From Callipepla californica brunnescens (Eukaryota > Chordata > Aves > Galliformes > Odontophoridae), in NCBI GenBank assembly GCA_023055505.1, contig JALIRH010000035.1:6182748-6246747 (forward strand): a stretch of 64,000 nucleotides of DNA, read 5' to 3'. The position numbers were made by a program, and so were the translations under genes. A model generated the notes under the pieces. That model was not told where the DNA came from and searched no databases. It saw nothing but the letters and a program-made list of their open reading frames with translations. Positions 36,501 to 48,233 of this stretch are shown one piece after another. Position 1 is the first letter of the stretch. Every line of letters begins with the position of its first letter.

Positions 36501-39500
36501 CGAAGAGAATTCGGTACTGCAGGCACTGCCCAAACCCGGAAAAAGAGCACAGCGCATGCGCGAGTAAAGGCGGAAGCGGCGAACGTACGTTCCGACCGCT
36601 CTGCACAGCTCCTCCGCCAAGCTCTATCGTTCTCAGTCCTCCGAGCCTCACTGCGCATGCGCAAACTTTCGCATATGAAACTCCCGTTCCTGCGGCTCTC
36701 ACAGGTGCCGGCGAGCAGCCCGCTTTCGGACCGCCAGCTCGACAGTATTCCCGGTCGTCCGCTTTAGGACCCCGCGGCTTTTATTCCCCCGTTTTGCCCT
36801 CGATCGCGATCCCGGTCCGGGAAGCGGACATTTTCCTTCCCGGCAGCCCCAATGCAAAACGCCGGCACCCGATTGGCTCAGCTCTGCACGTGACCGCCAG
36901 GAGCCCGCCCCAGAAGCGCGCATGCGCGCTGCGGCGGCGGCGCTCACTGCTGCCGCCTGGCGAAGAGAATTCGGTACTGCAGGCACTGCCCAAACCCGGA
37001 AAAGAGCACAGCGCATGCGCGAGTAAAGGCGGAAGCGGCGAACGTACGTTCCGACCGCTCTGCACAGCTCCTCCGCCAAGCTCTATCGTTCTCAGTCCTC
37101 CGAGCCTCACTGCGCATGCGCAAACTTTCGCATATGAAACTCCCGTTCCTGCGGCTCTCACAGGTGCCGGCGAGCAGCCCGCTTTCGGACCGCCAGCTCG
37201 ACAGCATTCCCGGTCGTCCGCTTTAGGACCCCGCGGCTTTTATTCCCCCGTTTTGCCCTCGATCGCGATCCCGGTCCGGGAAGCGGACATTTTCCTTCCC
37301 GGCAGCCCCAATGCAAAACGCCGGCACCCGATTGGCTCAGCTCTGCACGTGACCGCCAGGAGCCCGCCCCAGAAGCGCGCATGCGCGCTGCTGCGGCGGC
37401 GCTCACTGCTGCCGCCTGGCGAAGAGAATTCGGTACTGCAGGCACTGCCCAAACCCGGAAAAAGAGCACAGCGCATGCGCGAGTAAAGGCGGAAGCGGCG
37501 AACGTACGTTCCGACCGCTCTGCACAGCGACTCCGCCCAGCTTTATCGTACTCAGTCCTCCGAGCCTCACGGCGCATGCGCAAACTTTCGCATATGAAAC
37601 TCCCGTTCCTGCGGCTCTCACAGGTGCCGGCGAGCAGCCCGCTTTCGGACCGCCAGCTCGACAGCATTCCCGGTCGTCCGCTTTAGGACCCCGCGGCTTT
37701 TATTCCCCCGTTTTGCCCTCGATCGCGATCCCGGTCCGGGAAGCGGACATTTTCCTTCCCGGCAGCCCCAATGCAAAACGCCGGCACCCGATTGGCTCAG
37801 CTCTGCACGTGACCGCCAGGAGCCCGCCCCAGAAGCGCGCATGCGCGCTGCGGCGGCGGCGCTCACTGCTGCCGCCTGGCGAAGAGAATTCGGTACTGCA
37901 GGCACTGCCCAAACCCGGAAAAAGAGCACAGCGCATGCGCGAGTAAAGGCGGAAGCGGCGAACGTACGTTCCGACCGCTCTGCACAGCTCCTCCGCCAAG
38001 CTCTATCGTTCTCAGTCCTCCGAGCCTCACTGCGCATGCGCAAACTTTCGCATATGAAACTCCCGTTCCTGCGGCTCTCACAGGTGCCGGCGAGCAGCCC
38101 GCTTTCGGACCGCCAGCTCGACAGTATTCCCGGTCGTCCGCTTTAGGACCCCGCGGCTTTTATTCCCCCGTTTTGCCCTCGATCGCGATCCCGGTCCGGG
38201 AAGCGGACATTTTCCTTCCCGGCAGCCCCAATGCAAAACGCCGGCACCCGATTGGCTCAGCTCTGCACGTGACCGCCAGGAGCCCGCCCCAGAAGCGCGC
38301 ATGCGCGCTGCGGCGGCGGCGCTCACTGCTGCCGCCTGGCGAAGAGAATTCGGTACTGCAGGCACTGCCCAAACCCGGAAAAAGAGCACAGCGCATGCGC
38401 GAGTAAAGGCGGAAGCGGCGAACGTACGTTCCGACCGCTCTGCACAGCTCCTCCGCCAAGCTCTATCGTTCTCAGTCCTCCGAGCCTCACGGCGCATGCG
38501 CAAACTTTCGCATATGAAACTCCCGTTCCTGCGGCTCTCACAGGTGCCGGCGAGCAGCCCGCTTTCGGACCGCCAGCTCGACAGCATTCCCGGTCGTCCG
38601 CTTTAGGACCCCGCGGCTTTTATTCCCCCGTTTTGCCCTCGATCGCGATCCCGGTCCGGGAAGCGGACATTTTCCTTCCCGGCAGCCCCAATGCAAAACG
38701 CCGGCACCCGATTGGCTCAGCTCTGCACGTGACCGCCAGGAGCCCGCCCCAGAAGCGCGCATGCGCACTGCTGCGGCGGCGCTCACTGCTGCCGCCTGGC
38801 GAAGAGAATTCGGTACTGCAGGCACTGCCCAAACCCGGAAAAAGAGCACAGCGCATGCGCGAGTAAAGGCGGAAGCGGCGAACGTACGTTCCGACCGCTC
38901 TGCACAGCGACTCCGCCCAGCTTTATCGTACTCAGTCCTCCGAGCCTCACTGCGCATGCGCAAACTTTCGCATATGAAACTCCCGTTCCTGCGGCTCTCA
39001 CAGGTGCCGGCGAGCAGCCCGCTTTCGGACCGCCAGCTCGACAGCATTCCCGGTCGTCCGCTTTAGGACCCCGCGGCTTTTATTCCCCCGTTTTGCCCTC
39101 GATCGCGATCCCGGTCCGGGAAGCGGACATTTTCCTTCCCGGCAGCCCCAATGCAAAACGCCGGCACCCGATTGGCTCAGCTCTGCACGTGACCGCCAGG
39201 AGCCCGCCCCAGAAGCGCGCATGCGCGCTGCGGCGGCGGCGCTCACTGCTGCCGCCTGGCGAAGAGAATTCGGTACTGCAGGCACTGCCCAAACCCGGAA
39301 AAAGAGCACAGCGCATGCGCGAGTAAAGGCGGAAGCGGCGAACGTACGTTCCGACCGCTCTGCACAGCTCCTCCGCCAAGCTCTATCGTTCTCAGTCCTC
39401 CGAGCCTCACTGCGCATGCGCAAACTTTCGCATATGAAACTCCCGTTCCTGCGGCTCTCACAGGTGCCGGCGAGCAGCCCGCTTTCGGACCGCCAGCTCG

Positions 39501-42500
39501 ACAGCATTCCCGGTCGTCCGCTTTAGGACCCCGCGGCTTTTATTCCCCCGTTTTGCCCTCGATCGCGATCCCGGTCCGGGAAGCGGACATTTTCCTTCCC
39601 GGCAGCCCCAATGCAAAACGCCGGCACCCGATTGGCTCAGCTCTGCACGTGACCGCCAGGAGCCCGCCCCAGAAGCGCGCATGCGCGCTGCGGCGGCGGC
39701 GCTCACTGCTGCCGCCTGGCGAAGAGAATTCGGTACTGCAGGCACTGCCCAAACCCGGAAAAAGAGCACAGCGCATGCGCGAGTAAAGGCGGAAGCGGCG
39801 AACGTACGTTCCGACCGCTCTGCACAGCTCCTCCGCCAAGCTCTATCGTTCTCAGTCCTCCGAGCCTCACTGCGCATGCGCAAACTTTCGCATATGAAAC
39901 TCCCGTTCCTGCGGCTCTCACAGGTGCCGGCGAGCAGCCCGCTTTCGGACCGCCAGCTCGACAGCATTCCCGGTCGTCCGCTTTAGGACCCCGCGGCTTT
40001 TATTCCCCCGTTTTGCCCTCGATCGCGATCCCGGTCCGGGAAGCGGACATTTTCCTTCCCGGCAGCCCCAATGCAAAACGCCGGCACCCGATTGGCTCAG
40101 CTCTGCACGTGACCGCCAGGAGCCCGCCCCAGAAGCGCGCATGCGCGCTGCTGCGGCGGCGCTCACTGCTGCCGCCTGGCGAAGAGAATTCGGTACTGCA
40201 GGCACTGCCCAAACCCGGAAAAAGAGCACAGCGCATGCGCGAGTAAAGGCGGAAGCGGCGAACGTACGTTCCGACCGCTCTGCACAGCGACTCCGCCCAG
40301 CTTTATCGTACTCAGTCCTCCGAGCCTCACGGCGCATGCGCAAACTTTCGCATATGAAACTCCCGTTCCTGCGGCTCTCACAGGTGCCGGCGAGCAGCCC
40401 GCTTTCGGACCGCCAGCTCGACAGCATTCCCGGTCGTCCGCTTTAGGACCCCGCGGCTTTTATTCCCCCGTTTTGCCCTCGATCGCGATCCCGGTCCGGG
40501 AAGCGGACATTTTCCTTCCCGGCAGCCCCAATGCAAAACGCCGGCACCCGATTGGCTCAGCTCTGCACGTGACCGCCAGGAGCCCGCCCCAGAAGCGCGC
40601 ATGCGCGCTGCGGCGGCGGCGCTCACTGCTGCCGCCTGGCGAAGAGAATTCGGTACTGCAGGCACTGCCCAAACCCGGAAAAAGAGCACAGCGCATGCGC
40701 GAGTAAAGGCGGAAGCGGCGAACGTACGTTCCGACCGCTCTGCACAGCTCCTCCGCCAAGCTCTATCGTTCTCAGTCCTCCGAGCCTCACTGCGCATGCG
40801 CAAACTTTCGCATATGAAACTCCCGTTCCTGCGGCTCTCACAGGTGCCGGCGAGCAGCCCGCTTTCGGACCGCCAGCTCGACAGTATTCCCGGTCGTCCG
40901 CTTTAGGACCCCGCGGCTTTTATTCCCCCGTTTTGCCCTCGATCGCGATCCCGGTCCGGGAAGCGGACATTTTCCTTCCCGGCAGCCCCAATGCAAAACG
41001 CCGGCACCCGATTGGCTCAGCTCTGCACGTGACCGCCAGGAGCCCGCCCCAGAAGCGCGCATGCGCGCTGCGGCGGCGGCGCTCACTGCTGCCGCCTGGC
41101 GAAGAGAATTCGGTACTGCAGGCACTGCCCAAACCCGGAAAAAGAGCACAGCGCATGCGCGAGTAAAGGCGGAAGCGGCGAACGTACGTTCCGACCGCTC
41201 TGCACAGCTCCTCCGCCAAGCTCTATCGTTCTCAGTCCTCCGAGCCTCACTGCGCATGCGCAAACTTTCGCATATGAAACTCCCGTTCCTGCGGCTCTCA
41301 CAGGTGCCGGCGAGCAGCCCGCTTTCGGACCGCCAGCTCGACAGCATTCCCGGTCGTCCGCTTTAGGACCCCGCGGCTTTTATTCCCCCGTTTTGCCCTC
41401 GATCGCGATCCCGGTCCGGGAAGCGGACATTTTCCTTCCCGGCAGCCCCAATGCAAAACGCCGGCACCCGATTGGCTCAGCTCTGCACGTGACCGCCAGG
41501 AGCCCGCCCCAGAAGCGCGCATGCGCGCTGCGGCGGCGGCGCTCACTGCTGCCGCCTGGCGAAGAGAATTCGGTACTGCAGGCACTGCCCAAACCCGGAA
41601 AAGAGCACAGCGCATGCGCGAGTAAAGGCGGAAGCGGCGAACGTACGTTCCGACCGCTCTGCACAGCGACTCCGCCCAGCTTTATCGTACTCAGTCCTCC
41701 GAGCCTCACGGCGCATGCGCAAACTTTCGCATATGAAACTCCCGTTCCTGCGGCTCTCACAGGTGCCGGCGAGCAGCCCGCTTTCGGACCGCCAGCTCGA
41801 CAGCATTCCCGGTCGTCCGCTTTAGGACCCCGCGGCTTTTATTCCCCCGTTTTGCCCTCGATCGCGATCCCGGTCCGGGAAGCGGACATTTTCCTTCCCG
41901 GCAGCCCCAATGCAAAACGCCGGCACCCGATTGGCTCAGCTCTGCACGTGACCGCCAGGAGCCCGCCCCAGAAGCGCGCATGCGCGCTGCGGCGGCGGCG
42001 CTCACTGCTGCCGCCTGGCGAAGAGAATTCGGTACTGCAGGCACTGCCCAAACCCGGAAAAGAGCACAGCGCATGCGCGAGTAAAGGCGGAAGCGGCGAA
42101 CGTACGTTCCGACCGCTCTGCACAGCGATTCCGCCAAGCTTTATTGTACTCAGTCCTCCGAGCCTCACTGCGCATGCGCAAACTTTCGCATATGAAACTC
42201 CCGTTCCTACGGCTCTCACAGGTGCCGGCGAGCAGCCCGCTTTCGGACCGCCAGCTCGACAGTATTCCCGGTCGTCCGCTTTAGGACCCCGCGGCTTTTA
42301 TTCCCCGGTTTTGCCCTCAATCGCGATCCCGGTCCGGGAAGCGGACATTTTCCTTCCCGGCAGCCCCAATGCAAAACGCCGGCACCCGATTGGCTCAGCT
42401 CTGCACGTGACCGCCAGGAGCCCGCCCCAGAAGCGCGCATGCGCACTGCTGCGGCGGCGCTCACTGCTGCCGCCTGGCGAAGAGAATTCGGTACTGCAGG

Positions 42501-43639
42501 CACTGCCCAAACCCGGAAAAAGAGCACAGCGCATGCGCGAGTAAAGGCGGAAGCGGCGAACGTACGTTCCGACCGCTCTGCACAGCTCCTCCGCCAAGCT
42601 CTATCGTTCTCAGTCCTCCGAGCCTCACTGCGCATGCGCAAACTTTCGCATATGAAACTCCCGTTCCTGCGGTTCTCACAGGTGCCGGCGAGCAGCCCGC
42701 TTTCGGACCGCCAGCTCGACAGTATTCCCGGTCGTCCACTTTAGGACCCCGCGGCTTTTATTCCCCCGTTTTGTGCTCGATCGCGATCCTGGTCCGGGAA
42801 GCGGACATTTTCCTTCCCGGCATCCCCAATGCAAAACGCCGGCACCCGATTGGCTCAGCTCTGCACGTGACCGCCAGGAGCCCGCCCCAGAAGCGCGCAT
42901 GCGCGCTGCTGCGGCGGCTTTCACTGCTGCCGCCTGGCTCACTGCTGCATGCACTGCCGAAACCCGGAAAAGAGCACAGCGCATGCACACAGAAATGCGG
43001 TATATGCGAATCTACATTCTGACCACTCTGCACAGCGAGTCCGCCAATCGTTCTCATGCAGAGTCCTCCAAGCAATACTGCGCATGAGATCTTATAAAAA
43101 AACTCCCATTACTGAGGCCCTCACAGGTGCGGGCAAGCAGCCCAGTTTTGGACCGCCAGCTCAACAGTATTTCTCAACGTCCTATTTAAGATTCTGCTAC
43201 TTGTATTCCCCGTTTTTGTGATCGATCATGATTTGGAGCCGGGAACGGGACATTTACATTCACAGTGGCCCCAGCGCACATCGGCGGTACTTGATTGGCT
43301 CAGCTCTGCACGTGACCACCAGGAGCCCGCCCCAGAACCACACTTGCGCACTACTGCGGCGATGCTCAGTGCTGCCGCCTATTGAAGAGAATACGGTACT
43401 GCAGGCACCATTCAGACCCGGAAAAGAGCACAGCGCATGCGCGAATAAATGCAGAAGCGGCGAATCTACGTTCCGACCGCTCTGCACAGCGAGTCCGCCA
43501 AGCTTTATCGTTCTCAGTCCTCCAAGCTTCACTGCGCATGCGCATACGAGCGTATAGGAAACTCCCATTATTGCCGCTCTCACAGGTGCGGGCGAGCAGC
43601 CCGCTTTTGGACCGCCAGCTCAACAGTATTTCCGATACA

Positions 43640-44404
43640 GACACGTCCCCCCCAGCCACGAGCATCGACACGGACACGTCCCCCCCCCAGCCATGAGTAC
43701 TGACACGGACACGTCCCCTCCAGCCAAGAGGACCCACAGCGACATCTCCCCTGCCACCATGAGCAACGACATCTCGCCCCAAACAGGACAAACAGCGTGT
43801 CCCCCCGACCAAGAGCAATGGCTGCGACATCCCCCCCCCGACAAAGAAGAACAGCACTTATTCCCCAACCAATAGGAACGGCATCTCTCCCCCACCCATG
43901 AGCAAAAGCACCGACATCTCCCCCTAGCCAAGGGGAATGACCCCAACGAGGAGAAACAACAACAGCATCTCCCCGCAAACAAGAGCAATGATAGCAACAT
44001 CTCCCCCAACCAAGAAGAACGGCACTTATTCCCAAACCAAGAGCAACGGCATCTCCCCCCCAACCAAGAGCAACGGCAGCGACAACTCCCCACAACCAAG
44101 GGCAATGACATCTCCCCCCAGCCACGAGCAATGACAACGACATCTCCCCCCAAAAGATGAGAATGGCACTTATTCCCCAACCAATAGGAACAGCATCTCC
44201 CCCCAACCATGAGCAATGAATGCAACATCACCACCCCAACCAAGAGTAACGGCATCTCCCCCCAACCACGAGCAACAGCAGCGACATCTCCCCCCAGCCA
44301 TGATCAATGACATCTCCCCCCAACCAAGAGCAATGTCATCCCCCCCCCTACACAGAGCAACGGCACAAGCAACTCGCCCCCAGCCAAGAGCAACATCTCC
44401 CCCC
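43640..44404. repeat. C-rich minisatellite, first segment
   Basis: The satellite unit is cut at caacagtatttccg and passes into a roughly 36-bp repeat (acacggacacgtccccccca, then gccacgagc). This grades into imperfect aacatctccccccaaccaag-type units. It is more degenerate than the later segments. Confidence 0.9.
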
Positions 44405-44935
44405 TAACCAAGGGGGCTTTCTAGTGGTATGTCTGGTAGCTTCCCCTGCGAGCCACCCATGGGGTCAGAGGGCTCACTCGGCCTCTGTCCCATCTTCCGG
44501 AGCACTCTCACACTCACACACACTCGCGCCCCTCGGTCGTGACCCACGCCCTCGCGGGCAATGGGAACTGCACTACTAGAGGGTCCGCACTCGCTTCGCC
44601 CCTACGGGACGTCTCAGTCAGGCGTGCTCCGGGATACCCACCCCGACCAAACAGATCCACACAAGTACTTACTCAATGCTGAGTCTTTGTTCTTCGTGCA
44701 CAAGAATTACAGGGTACTGCAGTTTCTTTTGCTCGTTTGCGGAATTCAGAGCTCAGAGCTGCAGGTCTCGGCGCAGGAATTACCCAGCCCAGGGGCTGTC
44801 CGGAGATGGGGTGCTCCCCTGGAGTGGGAACTTCGCAGCAGAGTCACGGTATCAAATTTTTATAGGTGTGGAGAACGATACACACCGATCGTTGCCAATA
44901 GTAAGGAATTTATTGAGCAAGCAATAAAGGAGCGG
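44405..44935 (-). mobile_element. endogenous retrovirus R-U5/PBS/leader fragment, copy 1 (diverged)
   Basis: Read on the - strand: an AATAAA poly(A) signal (+ positions 44909-44914), about 50 nt of U5-like sequence ending in acctataaaaa, a primer-binding site at 44841-44854 (here changed at the start), then about 430 bp of GC-rich leader-like sequence. There is no U3, gag, pol or env. The fragment borders minisatellite on both sides. This is the most diverged of three copies but keeps the most U5/R. Family not identified. Confidence 0.55.
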
Positions 44936-46033
44936 AACAGCAATATCTCCCCCCCAGCCACGAGCTATGGCACTTCCTCCCCAACCACGAGCAACAGCAT
45001 CTCCTCCCGACCCAGAGCACCAACAACGACACCTCCCCTCAACCAAGAACAACGACATTGGCATCTCCTGCAACCTAGAGCAATGGCACCAACATCTCCC
45101 CCCCAACCAAGAGCAATGGCATCTCCTCCCAACCACGAGCACCAACAACGGCACTTCCTCCCAAACCAAGAGCAACGGCATCTCCCCCACAACCACGAGC
45201 AATGGCAGCGACATCTCTCCCCCAACCAAGAGGAACGGCACCTGCCCCCCCAACCACGAGCAATGACAATGGCATCTCCCCCCAACCACGAGCAACAGCA
45301 GCGACATCTCCACCCCAACCATGAGAACGGCACTTATTCCCCAACCAATAGGAACAACATCTCCCCCCAACCATGAGCAACGACAACAACATCTCCCCCC
45401 CAACCATGATCAATGACATCTCCCACCCAACCAAGAGCAATGACATTGGCATCTCCCCCCCAACCAAGAAGGACGGCACTTATTCCCCAACCAATAGGAA
45501 CAGCATCTCCCCCCAACCATGAGCAACGGCACCAACATCTCCCCCCCACCCAACCAAGAGCAACGGCACCAACGTCTCCCCCGCAACCATGAGCAACGAC
45601 AGCGACATCTTCCCCCAACCTGAAGTAACAGCATCTCCCCTCAACCGAGAGCAATGGCTGTGACATCTCCCCCCCAACGAAGAGGAACAGCATCTCCCCC
45701 CAATCAAGAGCAACAACATTGGCATCTCCCCCCAAACCAAGAGCAATGGCATCTCCCCCGAACCATGAGCACCAACATCTGCTTCCAACCATGAGCAAAA
45801 ACAGCATCTCCCCCCCAACCATGAGCAGCGACATCTCCCCCCAAGCAAGAGCACCGGCAACAACATCTCCCCCCAACCAACACCACCAACAACATCTCCC
45901 CCCAACCAACACCACCAACAACGACATCTCCCTCCAACCAACACCACCAACAACGACATTTCCCCCAACCAACACCACCAACAACGACATCTCCCCCCAA
46001 CCAACACCACCAACAACGACATCTTCCCCCACC
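44936..46033. repeat. C-rich minisatellite, second segment
   Basis: Imperfect units around aacatctccccccaaccaag and agcaatggc. At 45870-46030 they become caacaccaccaacaacgaca units. The + strand is C/A-rich and the - strand G/T-rich throughout. Confidence 0.92.
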
Positions 46034-46590
46034 CCCTTGGTCTCCCACCCCCGTCACCCCCACCTCCACGTCTTCTCTCAGTGTGACTCCCTGATATCAT
46101 CCCCCAGTGTCCCCCTAACAACGCCTGTCCCGCAGCATCATCCCAGGGTCACTCCTTGACTTCAGCCCCCACTGATTCTCCAACGTAACCCCCAATGTCA
46201 CTGCCCTACATCACCCCAGTGTCACCCCACCTCTCCCCCAGCATCTCTACTCACTGTGACCCATAACTGCCCCACAGTGCCCCGTTATTTTGTGACCCCA
46301 GGAGGCGGCAAAACACCGCCAACAGAGAGTAGGAACCTGGCAGTGGGGGACGGGACAGGCAGTGCCAGCAGGGCGTCCCCTGCACCAAAGAGCACTGTGC
46401 CCCTCCCCCACCACTGCCTCTCTCCAGCTGTGCTTCTCCCCGGGGTCTGCAGGGTTTGTTCCATTGCTGCACCGCATCTGCGTGGCCAGCGCATGACACG
46501 GAGCCCACATGGAATTCCTGTGTGCACAAGTTGTGCTTCGTGTCTCAAGGTTCAGCCCAAGGTGTCACCCCTAAATTACTCCCAACGGCA
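46034..46590. repeat. unique block A, copy 1 of 3
   Basis: Non-repetitive GC-rich segment between minisatellite stretches. It recurs near-identically at 50903 and 55202. It includes cagtgtccccctaacaac and a ggcggcaaaacaccgccaa inverted motif. No gene recognised; open frames here are short and unlike known proteins. Confidence 0.85.
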
Positions 46591-47756
46591 TCTCCCTCCC
46601 AGCCATGAGCAACAGCACCAACATCTCCCCCCAGCCAAGGGGAATGACATCTCCTCGCAGCCAGGACCAACGACAACGGCATCTCCCCCAAACCAAGAGC
46701 AATGGCTGTGACAACTGCCCCCAGCCAAGAAGAACGGCACTTATTCCCCAACCAATAGGAACGGCAGCGACAACCCCCCCCCCAACCAAGGGCAATGACA
46801 TCTCCCCTCAGCCACGAGCAATGATAACGACTTCTCCCTCCCAACGATGAGAACAGCACTTATTCCCCAACCAATAGGATCAGCATCTCCCCCCAGCCAT
46901 GAGTAACGGCTGTGACATCTCCCCCCCCCCAACCAAGAGCAACGGCACCAACATCTCCCCCCCAACCATGAGCAACGGTACCAACACCTCCCCCCCAACC
47001 AAGAGCAACGGCACCAACGTCTGCCCCCCAACCAAGAGCAACGGCACCAACGTTTCCCCCCAACCAAGAGCAACGGGACCAACATCTCCCCCCCAACCAA
47101 GAGCAACGGCACCAACATCTCCCCCCCAACCAAGAGCAACGGCACCAACATCTCCCCCCCAACCAAGAGCAACGGCACCAACATCTCCCCCCCAACCAAG
47201 AGCAACAAGGTCTCCCCCCAACCAAGAGCAACGGCACCAACAGCTCCCTCCCAACCATGAGCAACGGCACCAACATCTCCCCCCCAACTAAGAGCAACGA
47301 CGTCTCCCCCCCAACAAAGAGCAACGACAGCGACATCTTCCCCCAACCTGGAGTAACAGCATCTCCCCCCAGTCAAGAGCAACGACATTGGCATCTCTCC
47401 ACAACCATGAGCACCAACATCTGCTTCCAACTATGAGCAACAACAGCATCTCCCCCCCAACCGTGAGCAGCGACATCTGCTTCCAACCAACACCACCGGC
47501 AACAATATCTCCCCCCAACCAACACCACCGGCAACAATATCTCCCCCCAACCAAGGGCAATGGCTGTGACATATCCCCCCAGCCAAGAAGAACGGCACTT
47601 ATTCCCCAACCAAGAGCAACGACAGCAACAACTGCCCCCAACCAAGAAGAACGGCACCAACATCTCTCCCCAACCAAGAGCAATGTCATCTCCCCCTACA
47701 CAGAACGATGGCACCGACACCTCACCCCCAGCCAAGAGCAACATCTCCCCCCAACC
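46591..47756. repeat. 33-bp C-rich minisatellite, segment within copy I
   Basis: Around 46930-47300 the units settle to an 11-codon (33-bp) period: aacggcaccaacatctcccc, then cccaaccaagagc. Towards 47.75 kb they degrade to shorter hybrids. The corresponding segment in copy II (51458-52588) differs by small unit insertions and losses. Confidence 0.93.
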
Positions 47757-48233
47757 AAGGGGACTTTCTCAGTATGTCTGCTAGCTTCACCTGTGAGCAA
47801 CCCATGGGGTCAGAGGGCTCACTCGGCCTCTGTCCCATCTTCCGGAGCACTCTCACACTCACACACACTCGCGCCCCTCGGTCGTGACCCACGCCCTCGC
47901 GGGCAATGGGAACTGCACTACTAGAGGGTCCGCACTCGCTTCGCCCCTACGGGACGTCTCAGTCAGGCGTGCTCCGGGATACCCACCCCGACCAAACAGA
48001 TCCACGCAACTACTTACTCAATGCTGAGTCTTTGTTCTTCGTGCACAAGAATTACGGGATACTGCAGTTTCTTTCGCTCGTTTACCGAATTTAGAGCTCG
48101 GAGCTGCAGGTCTCGGCACAGGAATCACCCAGCCCAGGGGCCGTCCGGAGATGGGGTGCCCCCCTTGGGGTGGGAACTCCGCAGCAGAGTCACGGCACCA
48201 AATTGTTATAGGTGTGAAGAACAATACACTTCC
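47757..48233 (-). mobile_element. endogenous retrovirus U5-end/PBS/leader fragment, copy 2
   Basis: On the - strand, sequence ending acctataaca-att is followed at + positions 48187-48200 by a 14-nt exact match to the primer-binding site expected for tRNA-His (TGGTGCCGTGACTC). About 430 bp of leader-like sequence follows, with a possible splice donor (cacag|gtgaag). R and most of U5 are replaced by minisatellite. No coding region. Only non-coding control sequence remains. Confidence 0.6.

Larger units (their letters stand above)
19253..43640. repeat. 459/460-bp satellite array, about 52 units
   Basis: Head-to-tail units of 460 bp (459 bp where one A is missing from the gaaaaagagc run) repeat from about 19.56 kb to 43.64 kb. 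The interior copies differ at only a few sites. The outermost copies (19.25-19.8 and 42.9-43.64 kb) are clearly diverged. Variants: G3 (gctgcggcggcggcg) versus CTG (gctgctgcggcgg) or ACT forms; class A (cgactccgcccagctttatc) versus class B (ctcctccgccaagctctatc); cacggcgc versus cactgcgc; gacagcatt versus gacagtatt. The array is very CpG-rich. I do not recognise it as a named satellite. Long open frames on both strands arise because units are open in several frames and 459 is divisible by three; I do not call them genes. Confidence 0.97.

Noticed and set aside
19782..42544. Dozens of arginine/alanine-rich open frames (77-383 codons) on both strands of the satellite
   Set aside because: They recur once per unit in several frames at once, with no splice or start context. 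They follow from GC-rich sequence poor in stop codons.
19560..43600. CRISPR-like array
   Set aside because: There are no short repeats separated by unique spacers; the whole 460-bp unit repeats, and the sequence is eukaryotic.
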